In this document: positions 6,380-14,152 of the stretch, one piece after another | Layout: every line of letters begins with the position of its first letter | How positions within the stretch are numbered: position 1 is the stretch's first letter | Source: Pseudomonadota bacterium | GTDB taxonomy: Bacteria; Myxococcota_A; Polyangia; Polyangiales; Polyangiaceae | Direction: 5' to 3' | NCBI GenBank assembly: GCA_023460875.1 | Contig: JAEWOQ010000495.1 | Location: 1 to 22,499, forward strand | DNA: 22,499 bases | Translations under genes and position numbers: made by a program | The notes under the pieces: model-generated | What the model saw: only the letters and a program-made list of their open reading frames with translations | The model's database searches: none | What the model was told of the DNA's origin: nothing

Positions 6380-7723
6380 ATGACCGAGCCGTTCGAGGGC
6401 TGCCGGATCGTCGGGCTCCTGCGGTCGGGCCCCGTCGCGGACCTGTACGAGGCGATCCAAGAGCCTCTCGGGAGACGTGTGCTCATCAAGGCCCTGAGCC
6501 CGAGCATTCTCCCCTCCTCGCCATTCGCCGCGGTGCTCGAACGGGAGGCGCGGGTGGTGGCAGACCTCGATCACCCCGGCGTGGTTCGGCTGTTCGATTT
6601 CGTGCGGCAGGCGGATCGCATGTGGCTCGTCCTCGAGCTCGTGGATGGTTGGGAGCTCCAGGCGGTGCTCGCGCGCTTGCCCGACGGATCTCCTCTGGGC
6701 GCGTCTGCCGGAGCGGCGATCGCCTTACAGGTAGCCGAAGCGCTGGACCACGCCCACCGCCGCGGAGTGGTCCACCGGGAGCTCAACCCCGAGCGCGTGC
6801 TCCTCAGCCGAGAGGGTGCGGTGAAGCTGGCGGGGTTCTCCGTGCACATGGACGACGGCTCCACGGCGCTCCCCGAGGCGGTGGACGTGACCGGTGTGCG
6901 CAGCGCTGGGTATCTCGCGCCCGAGCAGATCCTCGGAGAGGCGGCCGATCCTCGCGGCGATCTCTTCTCGCTCGGCGTCATCCTCTACGAGCTCGTCGGG
7001 GGCCGCTGCCCGTTCATCGGAGAAGGAGACGCGAGCACCGCCCAGCGCGTGCGCCACGACTCGCCGCCGCTCCTGTCGCGCCTGAACCCGGACGTGCCCG
7101 GCTCCCTGGAGCGCCTGGTGGCGCGCTGTCTGGAGAAGCTCCCCGGCGATCGCTTCCAATCCGCCGCCGAGGTCGCCGCTGGCCTGCGGGGAGTGCTCGC
7201 GGAGCTCGGCGTCACCGACGCGAGCGCCGCCGTCCGGGACGCCTTGGCCCGTGTGGGCCTCCTCGCGGAGCGTGAGAGCGTCCCTCGAGCGCCCCGCAAG
7301 GAGCGAGAGCGTACGTCAGGAGTTCCGCTGCGCGGCCTCGTCATCGCCCTCGTGCTCATGGTGGGAGGAGGCGCGCTGATCCAGCAGATCGGCGCCGCCA
7401 CCGCTCGACCCGAGGAGACCGCGGGGGCGCTCCCCCTCGAGCTCGCACCTCCCGAAGCCGGGAGCCTGCGGGTCGTGGCGACCCCCTGGGCCCACGTCTT
7501 CGTCGATGGCCAACAGGTCGCGACGACGCCGTTCGCGACGCCCATCCCCCTGCGCCCCGGGACACACCACGTGCGGCTGGATCATCCGAAGGCCCCCAGC
7601 GAACACCGCACCCTCACCTTCGCTCCCGGGGAGTCGATCCTGCTGGACGTCACCCTGAAGGTCGAGCGCCCCGCGCCCGAGCCGAGCCCGCTCCCCCTGA
7701 TCGAAGAAGACGGCTCACCGTGA
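6380..7723 (+). CDS. Membrane pseudokinase (Ser/Thr kinase fold) with PEGA domain
   Basis: 447 aa. The kinase-like domain covers about 7-275. Retained: the lysine of VLIK (Lys37), a helix-C glutamate (Glu56), the APE-type motif YLAPEQ (178-183) and the D-x-F-S-L-G-V-I-L-Y-E-L helix (194-205). Lost: the glycine loop is unrecognisable (GLLRSGPVADLY), HRD is HRE (132-134), the catalytic-loop Lys and Asn are Asn136 and Arg139, and DFG is AGF (151-153). Losing both catalytic and metal-binding aspartates predicts no phosphotransfer. A linker leads to one membrane segment (about 318-340). A PEGA domain follows (about 365-430; GSLRVVATPWAHVFVDGQQ...TPFATPIPLRPGTHHVRL), expected outside the membrane. 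The ATG at 6380 was chosen over an in-frame start at 6212 because homology begins there. Its stop overlaps the convergent transporter gene by 9 bp. Confidence 0.88.
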   Translation: MTEPFEGCRIVGLLRSGPVADLYEAIQEPLGRRVLIKALSPSILPSSPFAAVLEREARVVADLDHPGVVRLFDFVRQADRMWLVLELVDGWELQAVLARLPDGSPLGASAGAAIALQVAEALDHAHRRGVVHRELNPERVLLSREGAVKLAGFSVHMDDGSTALPEAVDVTGVRSAGYLAPEQILGEAADPRGDLFSLGVILYELVGGRCPFIGEGDASTAQRVRHDSPPLLSRLNPDVPGSLERLVARCLEKLPGDRFQSAAEVAAGLRGVLAELGVTDASAAVRDALARVGLLAERESVPRAPRKERERTSGVPLRGLVIALVLMVGGGALIQQIGAATARPEETAGALPLELAPPEAGSLRVVATPWAHVFVDGQQVATTPFATPIPLRPGTHHVRLDHPKAPSEHRTLTFAPGESILLDVTLKVERPAPEPSPLPLIEEDGSP

Positions 7724-9709
7724 GCGCACGCGGCGCGCGCCGCTGACGCGCATCAACAGCAGCAACACGAGCGCGACCAGGAAGACGCTCGGCCACGCCG
7801 CCTCGATCGCTCCCCAGGGCGACAGCACGTCCGCGCGACCGCTGACGACGATCGGGACGGCCAACCCGATCCCGGCGAGGGCCTCCCCGGTGATCAGCCC
7901 GGCACAAAGGAGCAAGCCCCGGCGCTGCGCGCGCTCTCCTTGCTTCTCCGACGGCTCCGACGTCGTGCCCTCGCCCACGGCCTGCACGCGGCGCCAGCTG
8001 TGACGCGCCACCTCGGCGACGATCCCTCCGAGGAGGATCGGCACTGATAGTTCGAACGGCAAGTAGACCCCCACCGCCACGGCGAGCACGGGCACCCGCA
8101 CGGGGCTCTGCCGCGCCTCGAGGGCACGATCGATGGCGATGACCAGCACCGCCAGCGCCGCGCCGACGCCGATGATCGGCCAGGGCAGATCTCCAGTGAA
8201 CACCCCGCGGGCCACGGCGGCCATCAGCGTCGCCTGGGGTGCCTTGAGAGGGCGAGGGCGCTCCTCCGTGGCCACCCCCATCCCGTAAGCCTCGAGCAGC
8301 AGATCGAGCACGGGCGCGAGCACGAGCGCGGCGGCCAGCACCCCCAAGATCTGCATGAACTGCTGTTTGTACGGCGTCGACCCGAGCAGGTGGCCCGCCT
8401 TCAGATCTTGCATGTTGTCGCCGCCGATCGCCGCCGCACAACACACCACGCTGCCCACCAGGATCGCCGCCGCGGGACCCACGGCCTCTTCGGGGCCCCA
8501 CACGCCGAGGAGCAGGAGCGAGGTCAGGAGGATGGTGGCGATGGTCACCCCTGACACGGGATTGTGCGAGGAGCCCACGAGCCCTGCCATGTAGGCAGCG
8601 ACCGCGCAGAAGAGGAAGCCGCTGATCAGCATCACCACCGCCAACAGCGCGCTCACCCACGGGTCTCGCGTCACGTGGTAGAAGATCCACCCGAGCGGCA
8701 GCAGCGAGAAGACCAACGCCCCGAGGATCCAGGGCATCGGCATGTCTCTCTCCGTGCGCTTCAGCACCGCTCCTCCGGTGACGGCGCGGTACGCGCGCAC
8801 CCCCGTGCGGATCCCGGCCGCGAGGGTCGCGCGCAGGGAGGCCAGCGTCCACAGCCCTCCCACGATCATCGCCCCGACGCCCAGGTAGCGCGTCTGCTCG
8901 GACCAGATCAGCCAGGCGGCGCGCAGCGGGTCCTCCGCGTCGATCCCCTGCCACGCTCCGAGCAGCGGGACGGCCACGAGCCAGTTCAGCGCGCCGCCCG
9001 CGAACACCACCGCGGCCACGTTGAGCCCGACGATGTATCCGACCCCCACGAGGGCGGGCGAGAGGTTCGCGCCTCCGTAGACGACCGTGCCGAAGAGGGG
9101 ACGCGCCCCCTCGAGCACCCCTTGCCACAGCCGCAGCCCGGACTCGCCGATCTTGAACAGCGCTCCCGTGACGCCCCCCAGGAGCACGAGCACCGCGCCG
9201 CCGCGCGCCTCGCCGACCCCCGCGGCACCCGTGCGGTGCCCGACCTTGAGGACCTCCGCCGTCGCGACCCCCTCCGGAAATCGCAGCGGCCCCTCCGTCA
9301 CCAGCGCGCGCCGCAAGGGCACGGTGAACAGCACCCCCAGCAGCCCGCCGAAGCCGGTCAAGAGCGTCGTCTGCAGGTAGTCGAAGTCTCTCCAGACACC
9401 GAGGAGGATCAGGGCGGGCAGGGTGAAGATGACGCCCGCCGCGAGGCTCTCCCCTGCCGACGCCGCCGTCTGCACCGCGTTGTTCTCGAGGATGGTCCCC
9501 TTCGTCACGCGCAGCAGGGCCATCGACAACACCGCCGCGGGGATGGAGGCGGACACGGTCATGCCCGCGAACAAGCCCAGGTAGGCGTTCGCGCCTGCCA
9601 GGACGGCGCTGAGCACGACACCGAGGACGATCGCCTGCGGCGTGAACTCCCGGAGCTGCGCCCCGTCCGGCACGTGGGGCGCCCCTTCGCGGGGCTCGCG
9701 GTGCGTCAC
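7715..9709 (-). CDS. OPT family oligopeptide or metal-chelate transporter
   Basis: 664 aa inner-membrane protein with about fourteen or more hydrophobic segments. OPT-family signatures are near the N-terminus: the LGVVLSAVLAGANAYLGLFAGMTVSASIPAAVLS region and KGTILENNAVQTAASAGESLAAGV, followed by RFPEGVATAEVLK. Later come GDNMQDLKAGHLLGSTP and the closing LPFELSVPILLGGI. These match the bacterial OPT branch; characterised relatives carry peptides or metal-siderophore-type chelates by proton coupling, and the substrate here is unknown. The frame stays open far upstream to 10480, but that part overlaps the barrel gene and is only its shadow. GTG at 9709 sits 20 bp after the upstream stop and just before the conserved region. 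The two are probably co-transcribed. Confidence 0.93.
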   Translation of the reverse strand: MTHREPREGAPHVPDGAQLREFTPQAIVLGVVLSAVLAGANAYLGLFAGMTVSASIPAAVLSMALLRVTKGTILENNAVQTAASAGESLAAGVIFTLPALILLGVWRDFDYLQTTLLTGFGGLLGVLFTVPLRRALVTEGPLRFPEGVATAEVLKVGHRTGAAGVGEARGGAVLVLLGGVTGALFKIGESGLRLWQGVLEGARPLFGTVVYGGANLSPALVGVGYIVGLNVAAVVFAGGALNWLVAVPLLGAWQGIDAEDPLRAAWLIWSEQTRYLGVGAMIVGGLWTLASLRATLAAGIRTGVRAYRAVTGGAVLKRTERDMPMPWILGALVFSLLPLGWIFYHVTRDPWVSALLAVVMLISGFLFCAVAAYMAGLVGSSHNPVSGVTIATILLTSLLLLGVWGPEEAVGPAAAILVGSVVCCAAAIGGDNMQDLKAGHLLGSTPYKQQFMQILGVLAAALVLAPVLDLLLEAYGMGVATEERPRPLKAPQATLMAAVARGVFTGDLPWPIIGVGAALAVLVIAIDRALEARQSPVRVPVLAVAVGVYLPFELSVPILLGGIVAEVARHSWRRVQAVGEGTTSEPSEKQGERAQRRGLLLCAGLITGEALAGIGLAVPIVVSGRADVLSPWGAIEAAWPSVFLVALVLLLLMRVSGARRVRSR

Positions 9710-9729
9710 GGACCGGAGCCTACATCGAG

Positions 9730-10524
9730 TCAGAAGTACGCGACCAGGCCCGCGGCGACACCCGTCGCGTGCACGCGGTGGCTCCCCGTGCTGCTCTGGA
9801 CCGGCAACCCCGTGACCACGAACGAGCTCTCCAGGCTCCCCGCCACGCCGATGTCGATCAGTGGGTGGATGAGGATGCCCACGTGCGGCACGGGCGAGAT
9901 CAGGAACGTCGGCTCCAGGTTGATCTGGAGGGACTGGATCGTCTGACGTGCTCCCGCCGCCCCGAAGACGCGCTGCACCGCATATGCAGCGCCGACACGC
10001 GGCCAGAACGCGACCTTGGCTCCCAGGGGCAAGAGGAAGCCCACGCGCGCGCCGCCGAGGGCCATCACCGCGTCCGGGTAGGTGATCTCTGCTTGATCGA
10101 CGCCGTCGATCGTCAGGTCCTCCGTCCCCGTCGAGCCGAGGACGGTGACGAAGCCGCCCACCGTGAGGCCATGGCTCACGACGACGTCCAGGGCGAGCCG
10201 GGGGACGGCCGAGTAGTTGATGCTGTCTTGTCCGTCGCCAGCGTGGGCGCTCGCGCCGAAGAGGTGGAGCTGAGCGCCGAGGCGCTCCCGCTCGAAGCGC
10301 CCGAAGTCGTTCTCCGTGACCGTGCGCGTCAACCAGCCCAGCGCTCCGGTAATCCGCTCGACGGAGAGTAGGAAGCGTGAGCCATCGAGGACCTCCAGGG
10401 GCTTCTCCGCGCGTCGTGCCTCCTCGGCGTGCGCGCCCCTCCCCGCGACCAGCAGCCCCACCGCGGCGCCGAGCGCCCAACCACGGGACCGGAGGGCACG
10501 GGGCCAGGGCGTGGGAAAGCTCAC
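9730..10524 (-). CDS. Predicted outer-membrane beta-barrel-like protein
   Basis: 264 aa. A clear Sec signal peptide ends at AHA (31-33). The mature part alternates polar and hydrophobic residues in short strands (GLTVGGFVTVLGS, AVMALGGARVGFLLPLGAKVAFWPRVGAAYAVQRV, VPHVGILIHPLIDIGVAGSLES) and ends in Phe (GLVAYF), as expected for a BAM-inserted barrel. No specific family is recognised; strand count suggests eight to ten strands. The start is GTG at 10524; a GGAGG upstream sits in a small hairpin loop. It lies between the exonuclease and the OPT transporter on the same strand. An outer-membrane pore or structural role is possible but unproven. Confidence 0.7.
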   Translation of the reverse strand: MSFPTPWPRALRSRGWALGAAVGLLVAGRGAHAEEARRAEKPLEVLDGSRFLLSVERITGALGWLTRTVTENDFGRFERERLGAQLHLFGASAHAGDGQDSINYSAVPRLALDVVVSHGLTVGGFVTVLGSTGTEDLTIDGVDQAEITYPDAVMALGGARVGFLLPLGAKVAFWPRVGAAYAVQRVFGAAGARQTIQSLQINLEPTFLISPVPHVGILIHPLIDIGVAGSLESSFVVTGLPVQSSTGSHRVHATGVAAGLVAYF

Positions 10525-10540
10525 CAGAACGAAACCGGCA

Positions 10541-10555
10541 AGAACTCCCTCCGAG
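10541..10555 (-). other. Small hairpin with GGAGG in the loop
   Basis: AACTC and GAGTT pair around CCTCC, which reads GGAGG on the minus strand. It lies 16 nt before the GTG start of the barrel gene. Spacing is too long for an ideal ribosome-binding site, so any sequestration role is speculative. Confidence 0.25.
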
Positions 10556-10632
10556 TTAAGGGCGCCGCTCTGGGCGAGCCCGGCCTGGGCGCGACGCGGG
10601 GGCCGCTGCGAGGCGGGCCGCGAAGAGCCCTC

Positions 10633-11382
10633 TCAGTTGCGCCAGCGCAGACGCTCGAGACCGAACATCGTGTCGAGGCGGCGCTGCTCCTTCAGGAAGG
10701 CCGCGTAGGTCCGCGGCACTCGGACGTCCTTCAAGAACGCCAGCATCACGCGCCCGGCGGCCTCCGCGTCGTCGGTGGCGCGGTGCGCCCGCTCGAGCTT
10801 GATCCCCAAGCGCGCGCAGACGTCCGCCAGCGCGCGGCTGCGCTCCTCCTTCTGCAGCTCGCGCGCCCAGTGGAGCGGATCGAGCCAAGCCACGTCGCTC
10901 CGGGCTGCGGGGGGCAGCGCGCCGTGATTGCCAAGGACGCCGGCGACCCTCCCGATCTCCGCCTGCAGGAAATCGCGATCGAAGGCCGCGTTGTAGGCGA
11001 GGGGCAAGCACCCCGCCACGAACTCCAGGTACTCCGGGAGGACCTCCGCGAAGGTCGGCTTCCCGGCGACGTCCTCGTCGCGGATCCCATGCACCTCGGT
11101 GGCGTCCGCCGGGATGGGGCAGCCTGGATCGATGAGCCACCCTCGGCTCGCCACCACCTCGCCGCCGCGAAAGATCACGCAGCCGAGCTCGATGACGCGG
11201 TCGACCGCCGAGTCCCGCCCAGTCGTCTCCGTGTCGATCGAGACGAACGGGATGTCCGTCATCGAGTCCTCGCTGCTCCACTCCTGGGCGAGCCCCTGGA
11301 CGACGATCTTGATGAGGTGGGCGATGCCCGGGTAATGGCGACCGGTGGGGAAACACCCGCCGCCATACATGGATCCCTTCAT
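10633..11382 (-). CDS. DEDD-family 3'-5' exonuclease (DnaQ-like)
   Basis: 249 aa. The exonuclease fold of the DNA polymerase III epsilon/RNase T class has all three motifs: Exo I DTETTG (Asp50, Glu52), Exo II AYNAAFDRDF (Asp135) and Exo III HRATDD (His200, Asp205). The final H-x4-D marks a DEDDh enzyme using two metal ions. It should act on DNA or RNA 3' ends in repair, proofreading or RNA trimming; it stands alone without a polymerase domain. The ATG at 11382 overlaps the upstream stop as ATGA, implying coupling, and gives a 40-residue leader with MYGGGCFPTGRHYPG. A second start at 11262, with GAGGA just upstream, would begin right at the domain (MTDIPFVSIDTETTG). Either is possible; the overlap favours the longer form. 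Confidence 0.9.
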   Translation of the reverse strand: MKGSMYGGGCFPTGRHYPGIAHLIKIVVQGLAQEWSSEDSMTDIPFVSIDTETTGRDSAVDRVIELGCVIFRGGEVVASRGWLIDPGCPIPADATEVHGIRDEDVAGKPTFAEVLPEYLEFVAGCLPLAYNAAFDRDFLQAEIGRVAGVLGNHGALPPAARSDVAWLDPLHWARELQKEERSRALADVCARLGIKLERAHRATDDAEAAGRVMLAFLKDVRVPRTYAAFLKEQRRLDTMFGLERLRWRN

Positions 11383-12467
11383 CGAGGCGCACCCTCTGGC
11401 GCCGAGGTGCCCTCGGCGGGCGCCTTCGGTGACTTCTGCTCGGCCGGCGCCGGCTCGGCGCTCTTCGCATCGCTAGGAGCAGCATCGCTCGGCGCCGGCT
11501 CGGCGCTCTTCGCATCGCTCGGCGCAGCGTCAGTCGGCGCAGCGTCAGTCGGCGCAGCGCCGCTGGGCTTCGCGTCCCCGAGCAGCTCGAGCTCCAGATC
11601 GATCCAGTCGTCCAGCTCCCCAGCGAGGTCGTCCGAGTAGCTGAACTCGCGGCCGTTGACGTAGATGGTGGGGGTCGCCCGGAGCCGCACCGCCTCCCCC
11701 TGCTTCCGATCCTGAGCGACGCGATCAGCGACCGCCTCACTCTCGATGTCCTGGGCAAACTGTCCCAGGTTCAAGCCGATTTGCTTGGCGAGCCCGTCGA
11801 TGACCGAGCGGGTCGGCGGCGTGTCCACGGAGAACAGCGCGTCATGCATCTGCCAGAACTTGCCTTGGCGGTGGGCCGCGATCGCCGCGCGGGCCGCGGT
11901 CTCGGCGTTCGGGTGGATGTCGAGGGGATAGTTCTTGAAGACCAGCTGCACCTGGTCGGGGCGTTTACCGACCGTCTGCGCGAGCACGGAGCTCGCTGCG
12001 CGACAGGCGGGACACTCGAAGTCCGCCCACTCGACGATGACCACCGGCGCCGTTGCGGAGCCCTTGCGGGGCGAGTCGGAGAGGTCGATCGACTTGACCT
12101 GCTCCTTGCCGAAGCGCCCCCGGTAGGCCGCCTCCGCCTGACTCCGCGTGCGCCCCTTGCGCACCTCATTGGCGAGGAAACGCGCCGCAGGAGCGCAAGC
12201 GGCGCAGGGACGGCTCTCCTGCACGCACTGGGCGATGCTAACGGGCTGATCGGGGCAGGGGGCGAGCAGCTCACTCACCTGCGACGACCACTCGCGCTTC
12301 TCCCGGGCCGTGAGCTCGGACGTGTCGACGCCCGGCAGCTGCACGTCGACGGGCGCGCTCTGGGGAGCAGGATCCGGCTCCGTCTCCCCGGGGGAGCGGC
12401 ACGTGGTCATGTTCAGATTGATCAGGATCGAGCCACCCAGGGCTCCCATCAGGCGCCAGCTCAGCAT
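11379..12467 (-). CDS. DsbA-like thioredoxin-fold protein with repetitive acidic tail
   Basis: 362 aa. A short hydrophobic N-terminus ending near Cys23 suggests an exported protein, possibly a lipoprotein, although the lipobox is poor. Residues 70-97 form a cysteine-rich helical module (Cys71, Cys81, and CAAC at 88-91). The thioredoxin/DsbA domain (about 138-292) has active site CPAC (152-155) in WADFECPACR and cis-proline Pro266 in RATPTIYVNG. This architecture fits periplasmic disulfide oxidation or isomerisation. The C-terminal tail (about 299-362) is Ala/Pro/Ser/Asp/Glu repeats, probably disordered. It is the first gene of a minus-strand set (exonuclease overlapping by 4 bp, then barrel, then OPT) and divergent, with a 77-bp gap, from the MinD-like fusion. 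Confidence 0.88.
   Translation of the reverse strand: MLSWRLMGALGGSILINLNMTTCRSPGETEPDPAPQSAPVDVQLPGVDTSELTAREKREWSSQVSELLAPCPDQPVSIAQCVQESRPCAACAPAARFLANEVRKGRTRSQAEAAYRGRFGKEQVKSIDLSDSPRKGSATAPVVIVEWADFECPACRAASSVLAQTVGKRPDQVQLVFKNYPLDIHPNAETAARAAIAAHRQGKFWQMHDALFSVDTPPTRSVIDGLAKQIGLNLGQFAQDIESEAVADRVAQDRKQGEAVRLRATPTIYVNGREFSYSDDLAGELDDWIDLELELLGDAKPSGAAPTDAAPTDAAPSDAKSAEPAPSDAAPSDAKSAEPAPAEQKSPKAPAEGTSAPEGAPR
11446..11565. repeat. Coding repeats for the acidic tail (45-bp and 15-bp periods)
   Basis: A 29-bp identical block starts at 11446 and again at 11491 (45-bp period, 15 residues, encoding SDAKSAEPAP). It is followed by GGCGCAGCGTCAGTC at 11521 and 11536 and a truncated copy. All periods are multiples of three, so the frame is kept. 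Such tracts commonly vary in copy number between strains. Confidence 0.85.
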
Positions 12468-12544
12468 TGCCGCGGGAGCCTAGTGCCCCCGCCGGCTCGT
12501 TCCAACCCGTGACTGGACGGCGGCTGTGCTAAACCCGGCCAGCC

Positions 12545-14152
12545 GTGACGATCCCGCCCTCCTTCCCAGCATCCACCGGGTCTGCGCTGCCCCCGGGCGT
12601 TCGGCGTGTGATCGCGGTCGGCGGCGGCCGACCCGGGGTCGGCCACAGCATCATCGGGGCGAATCTAGCGCTGTATTTGGCGCAGCTGGGGCGCAAGGTC
12701 GTGTTGGTCGACGCCGACCCCTGCGGAGCCACCCTCCACACGATGCTCGACGTGGAGCCTCCGCCGCCAGCTGACCCTGCCGTGCACGGCGCCGCCGCGC
12801 ACCCTGCCGATCCCCTCGCGGACGACGAGCTCGTGCCGATCCCCACCCCGGTCCCTGGCCTGGCCCTGCTGCCCCAAGTCTATTCGATCGGCAGCACGGT
12901 GCCGGTGCGTCCTGGACGGAAGCCCCGCTGGGCCCGCGGCTTGCGACAGCTGGACGCCGACTACATCGTGCTCGATCTCGGCCCCGGCACGGCGCCGGCC
13001 ACCCTGGACCTGTTCCTCGAAGCGGACCTCGGGGTCTGCGTCACCACGCCCGAGCCTCCCAGCGTCGAGGCGGCCTATCGCTTCTTCCGTGCCCTGTTCC
13101 AGCGTCGGGTCCGGCGCACGCTCGTGAAGGATCGTTTCAAGCTCCGCATGCTGGAGCGGGCCCTGGCGCAGCTCGAGCCCCTGCCGAGCCCCATCCGCTT
13201 GATCCAGACCGCGGCGCGCTACGACTCATCCATCAGCGAGCGGGCCGCGACGGAGCTCTCCAAGCTGCGGCCGCGCCTCGTGGTCAACGGAGCTCGGCTC
13301 CGTCAGGACAGCGAGCTCGGGCCGGCGATGGTGGACATGGCCGCGCGCTATCTCGGCGTGACCGTCGACTACGTGGGGCACGTGGAGCAAGACGACGCAG
13401 TGTGGCTGAGCGTCGTGCGCCGCAAGCCTCTGCTCGTCGACGGGCCCACGAGCAAGAGCGCCCGGAACGTCGAGCGCGTCGCCCGCCGTATCCTCGCCCT
13501 CGCGACCTCCCGCGAGCAACCGCGACAGGTCGATCCGATCCCGCTCACGGAGCAGGATCCGAACCTCTACGAGGTGCTGTGGACCCACCGCGGCGCCACC
13601 GACGAGGACCTACGACGCGCCTACAAACGGCAGCGGGACATTTATCAACCAGGGAGCCTCCCCATCACCTCACTGCTGAGTGAGGCAGAGCTGGCCCGCG
13701 AGCGGGCGCGGGTCGAAGAGGCCCACGACACCTTGCTCGATCCGGTGCGCCGACGCGCCTACGACATCTCCGTCTTTCCAGACGCAGAAGACTCGACGCG
13801 CAGCGCGCGCCCGGAGGTGGACGGCGCGGTGCTCGCAGAGCGCGCCATGCTGCGGGAAGAGCTGGCTCGGGAGATCCACGCCGAGACCGAGTTCACGGGG
13901 CGACTGCTCGAGCGCGTACGCGAGTCGCAGGGCGTCGAGATCGACGACATCGCGCAGCGCACGAAGATCGCCGCCGCCCACGTGCGCGCCATCGAAGCCG
14001 AGGACTTCGGCAAGCTGCCAGCGCAGGTCTACACCCGGGGATTCGTGCAGCAGATCGCGAAGCTGCTCGGCCTCGATCCGACCCAGGTCACCCGCACGTA
14101 CCTGCGGCGCATGCGGCAGTGGCAAAAGACCCAAGACTTACCGCCGGTCTGA
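12545..14152 (+). CDS. MinD/ParA-like, J-like and RodZ-HTH fusion
   Basis: 535 aa from a GTG start. Residues 20-320 resemble MinD/FlhG P-loop ATPases: IAVGGG (23-28), GANLALYLAQLGRKVVLVDADPCGATLHTMLD and YIVLDLGPGTAPATLDLFLEADLGVCVTTPEPPSVEAAYRFFRAL. The deviant Walker A motif has lost both lysines: Arg29 and Pro30 replace KG, and His34 replaces the P-loop Lys. Residues about 338-405 look like a J domain (NLYEVLWTHRGATDEDLRRAYKRQRDIY...VEEAHDTLLDPVRRRAYD), but the HPD loop reads IYQPG. Residues about 449-523 match the RodZ-type HTH (LLERVRESQGVEIDDIAQRTKIAAAHVRAIEAEDF...VYTRGFVQQIAKLLGL). No membrane segment is seen. It may be a positioning or scaffold protein rather than an ATPase. It overlaps the glycosyltransferase gene by 1 bp. 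Confidence 0.82.
   Translation: MTIPPSFPASTGSALPPGVRRVIAVGGGRPGVGHSIIGANLALYLAQLGRKVVLVDADPCGATLHTMLDVEPPPPADPAVHGAAAHPADPLADDELVPIPTPVPGLALLPQVYSIGSTVPVRPGRKPRWARGLRQLDADYIVLDLGPGTAPATLDLFLEADLGVCVTTPEPPSVEAAYRFFRALFQRRVRRTLVKDRFKLRMLERALAQLEPLPSPIRLIQTAARYDSSISERAATELSKLRPRLVVNGARLRQDSELGPAMVDMAARYLGVTVDYVGHVEQDDAVWLSVVRRKPLLVDGPTSKSARNVERVARRILALATSREQPRQVDPIPLTEQDPNLYEVLWTHRGATDEDLRRAYKRQRDIYQPGSLPITSLLSEAELARERARVEEAHDTLLDPVRRRAYDISVFPDAEDSTRSARPEVDGAVLAERAMLREELAREIHAETEFTGRLLERVRESQGVEIDDIAQRTKIAAAHVRAIEAEDFGKLPAQVYTRGFVQQIAKLLGLDPTQVTRTYLRRMRQWQKTQDLPPV

Noticed and set aside
8355..9946. Open frames on the plus strand opposite the OPT transporter
   Set aside because: They are His/Arg/Pro-rich shadows of the transporter with no domain of their own.
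9710..10480. N-terminal extension of the OPT transporter frame
   Set aside because: It overlaps the barrel gene in another frame and has Arg-rich shadow composition; transporter homology begins only after 9709.
12418..12431. Near-match to an FNR box, TTGATCAGGATCGA
   Set aside because: One half-site is imperfect and it lies inside the coding start of the DsbA-like gene, 114 bp from the divergent gene; weak compared with the pair at 5532 and 5582.
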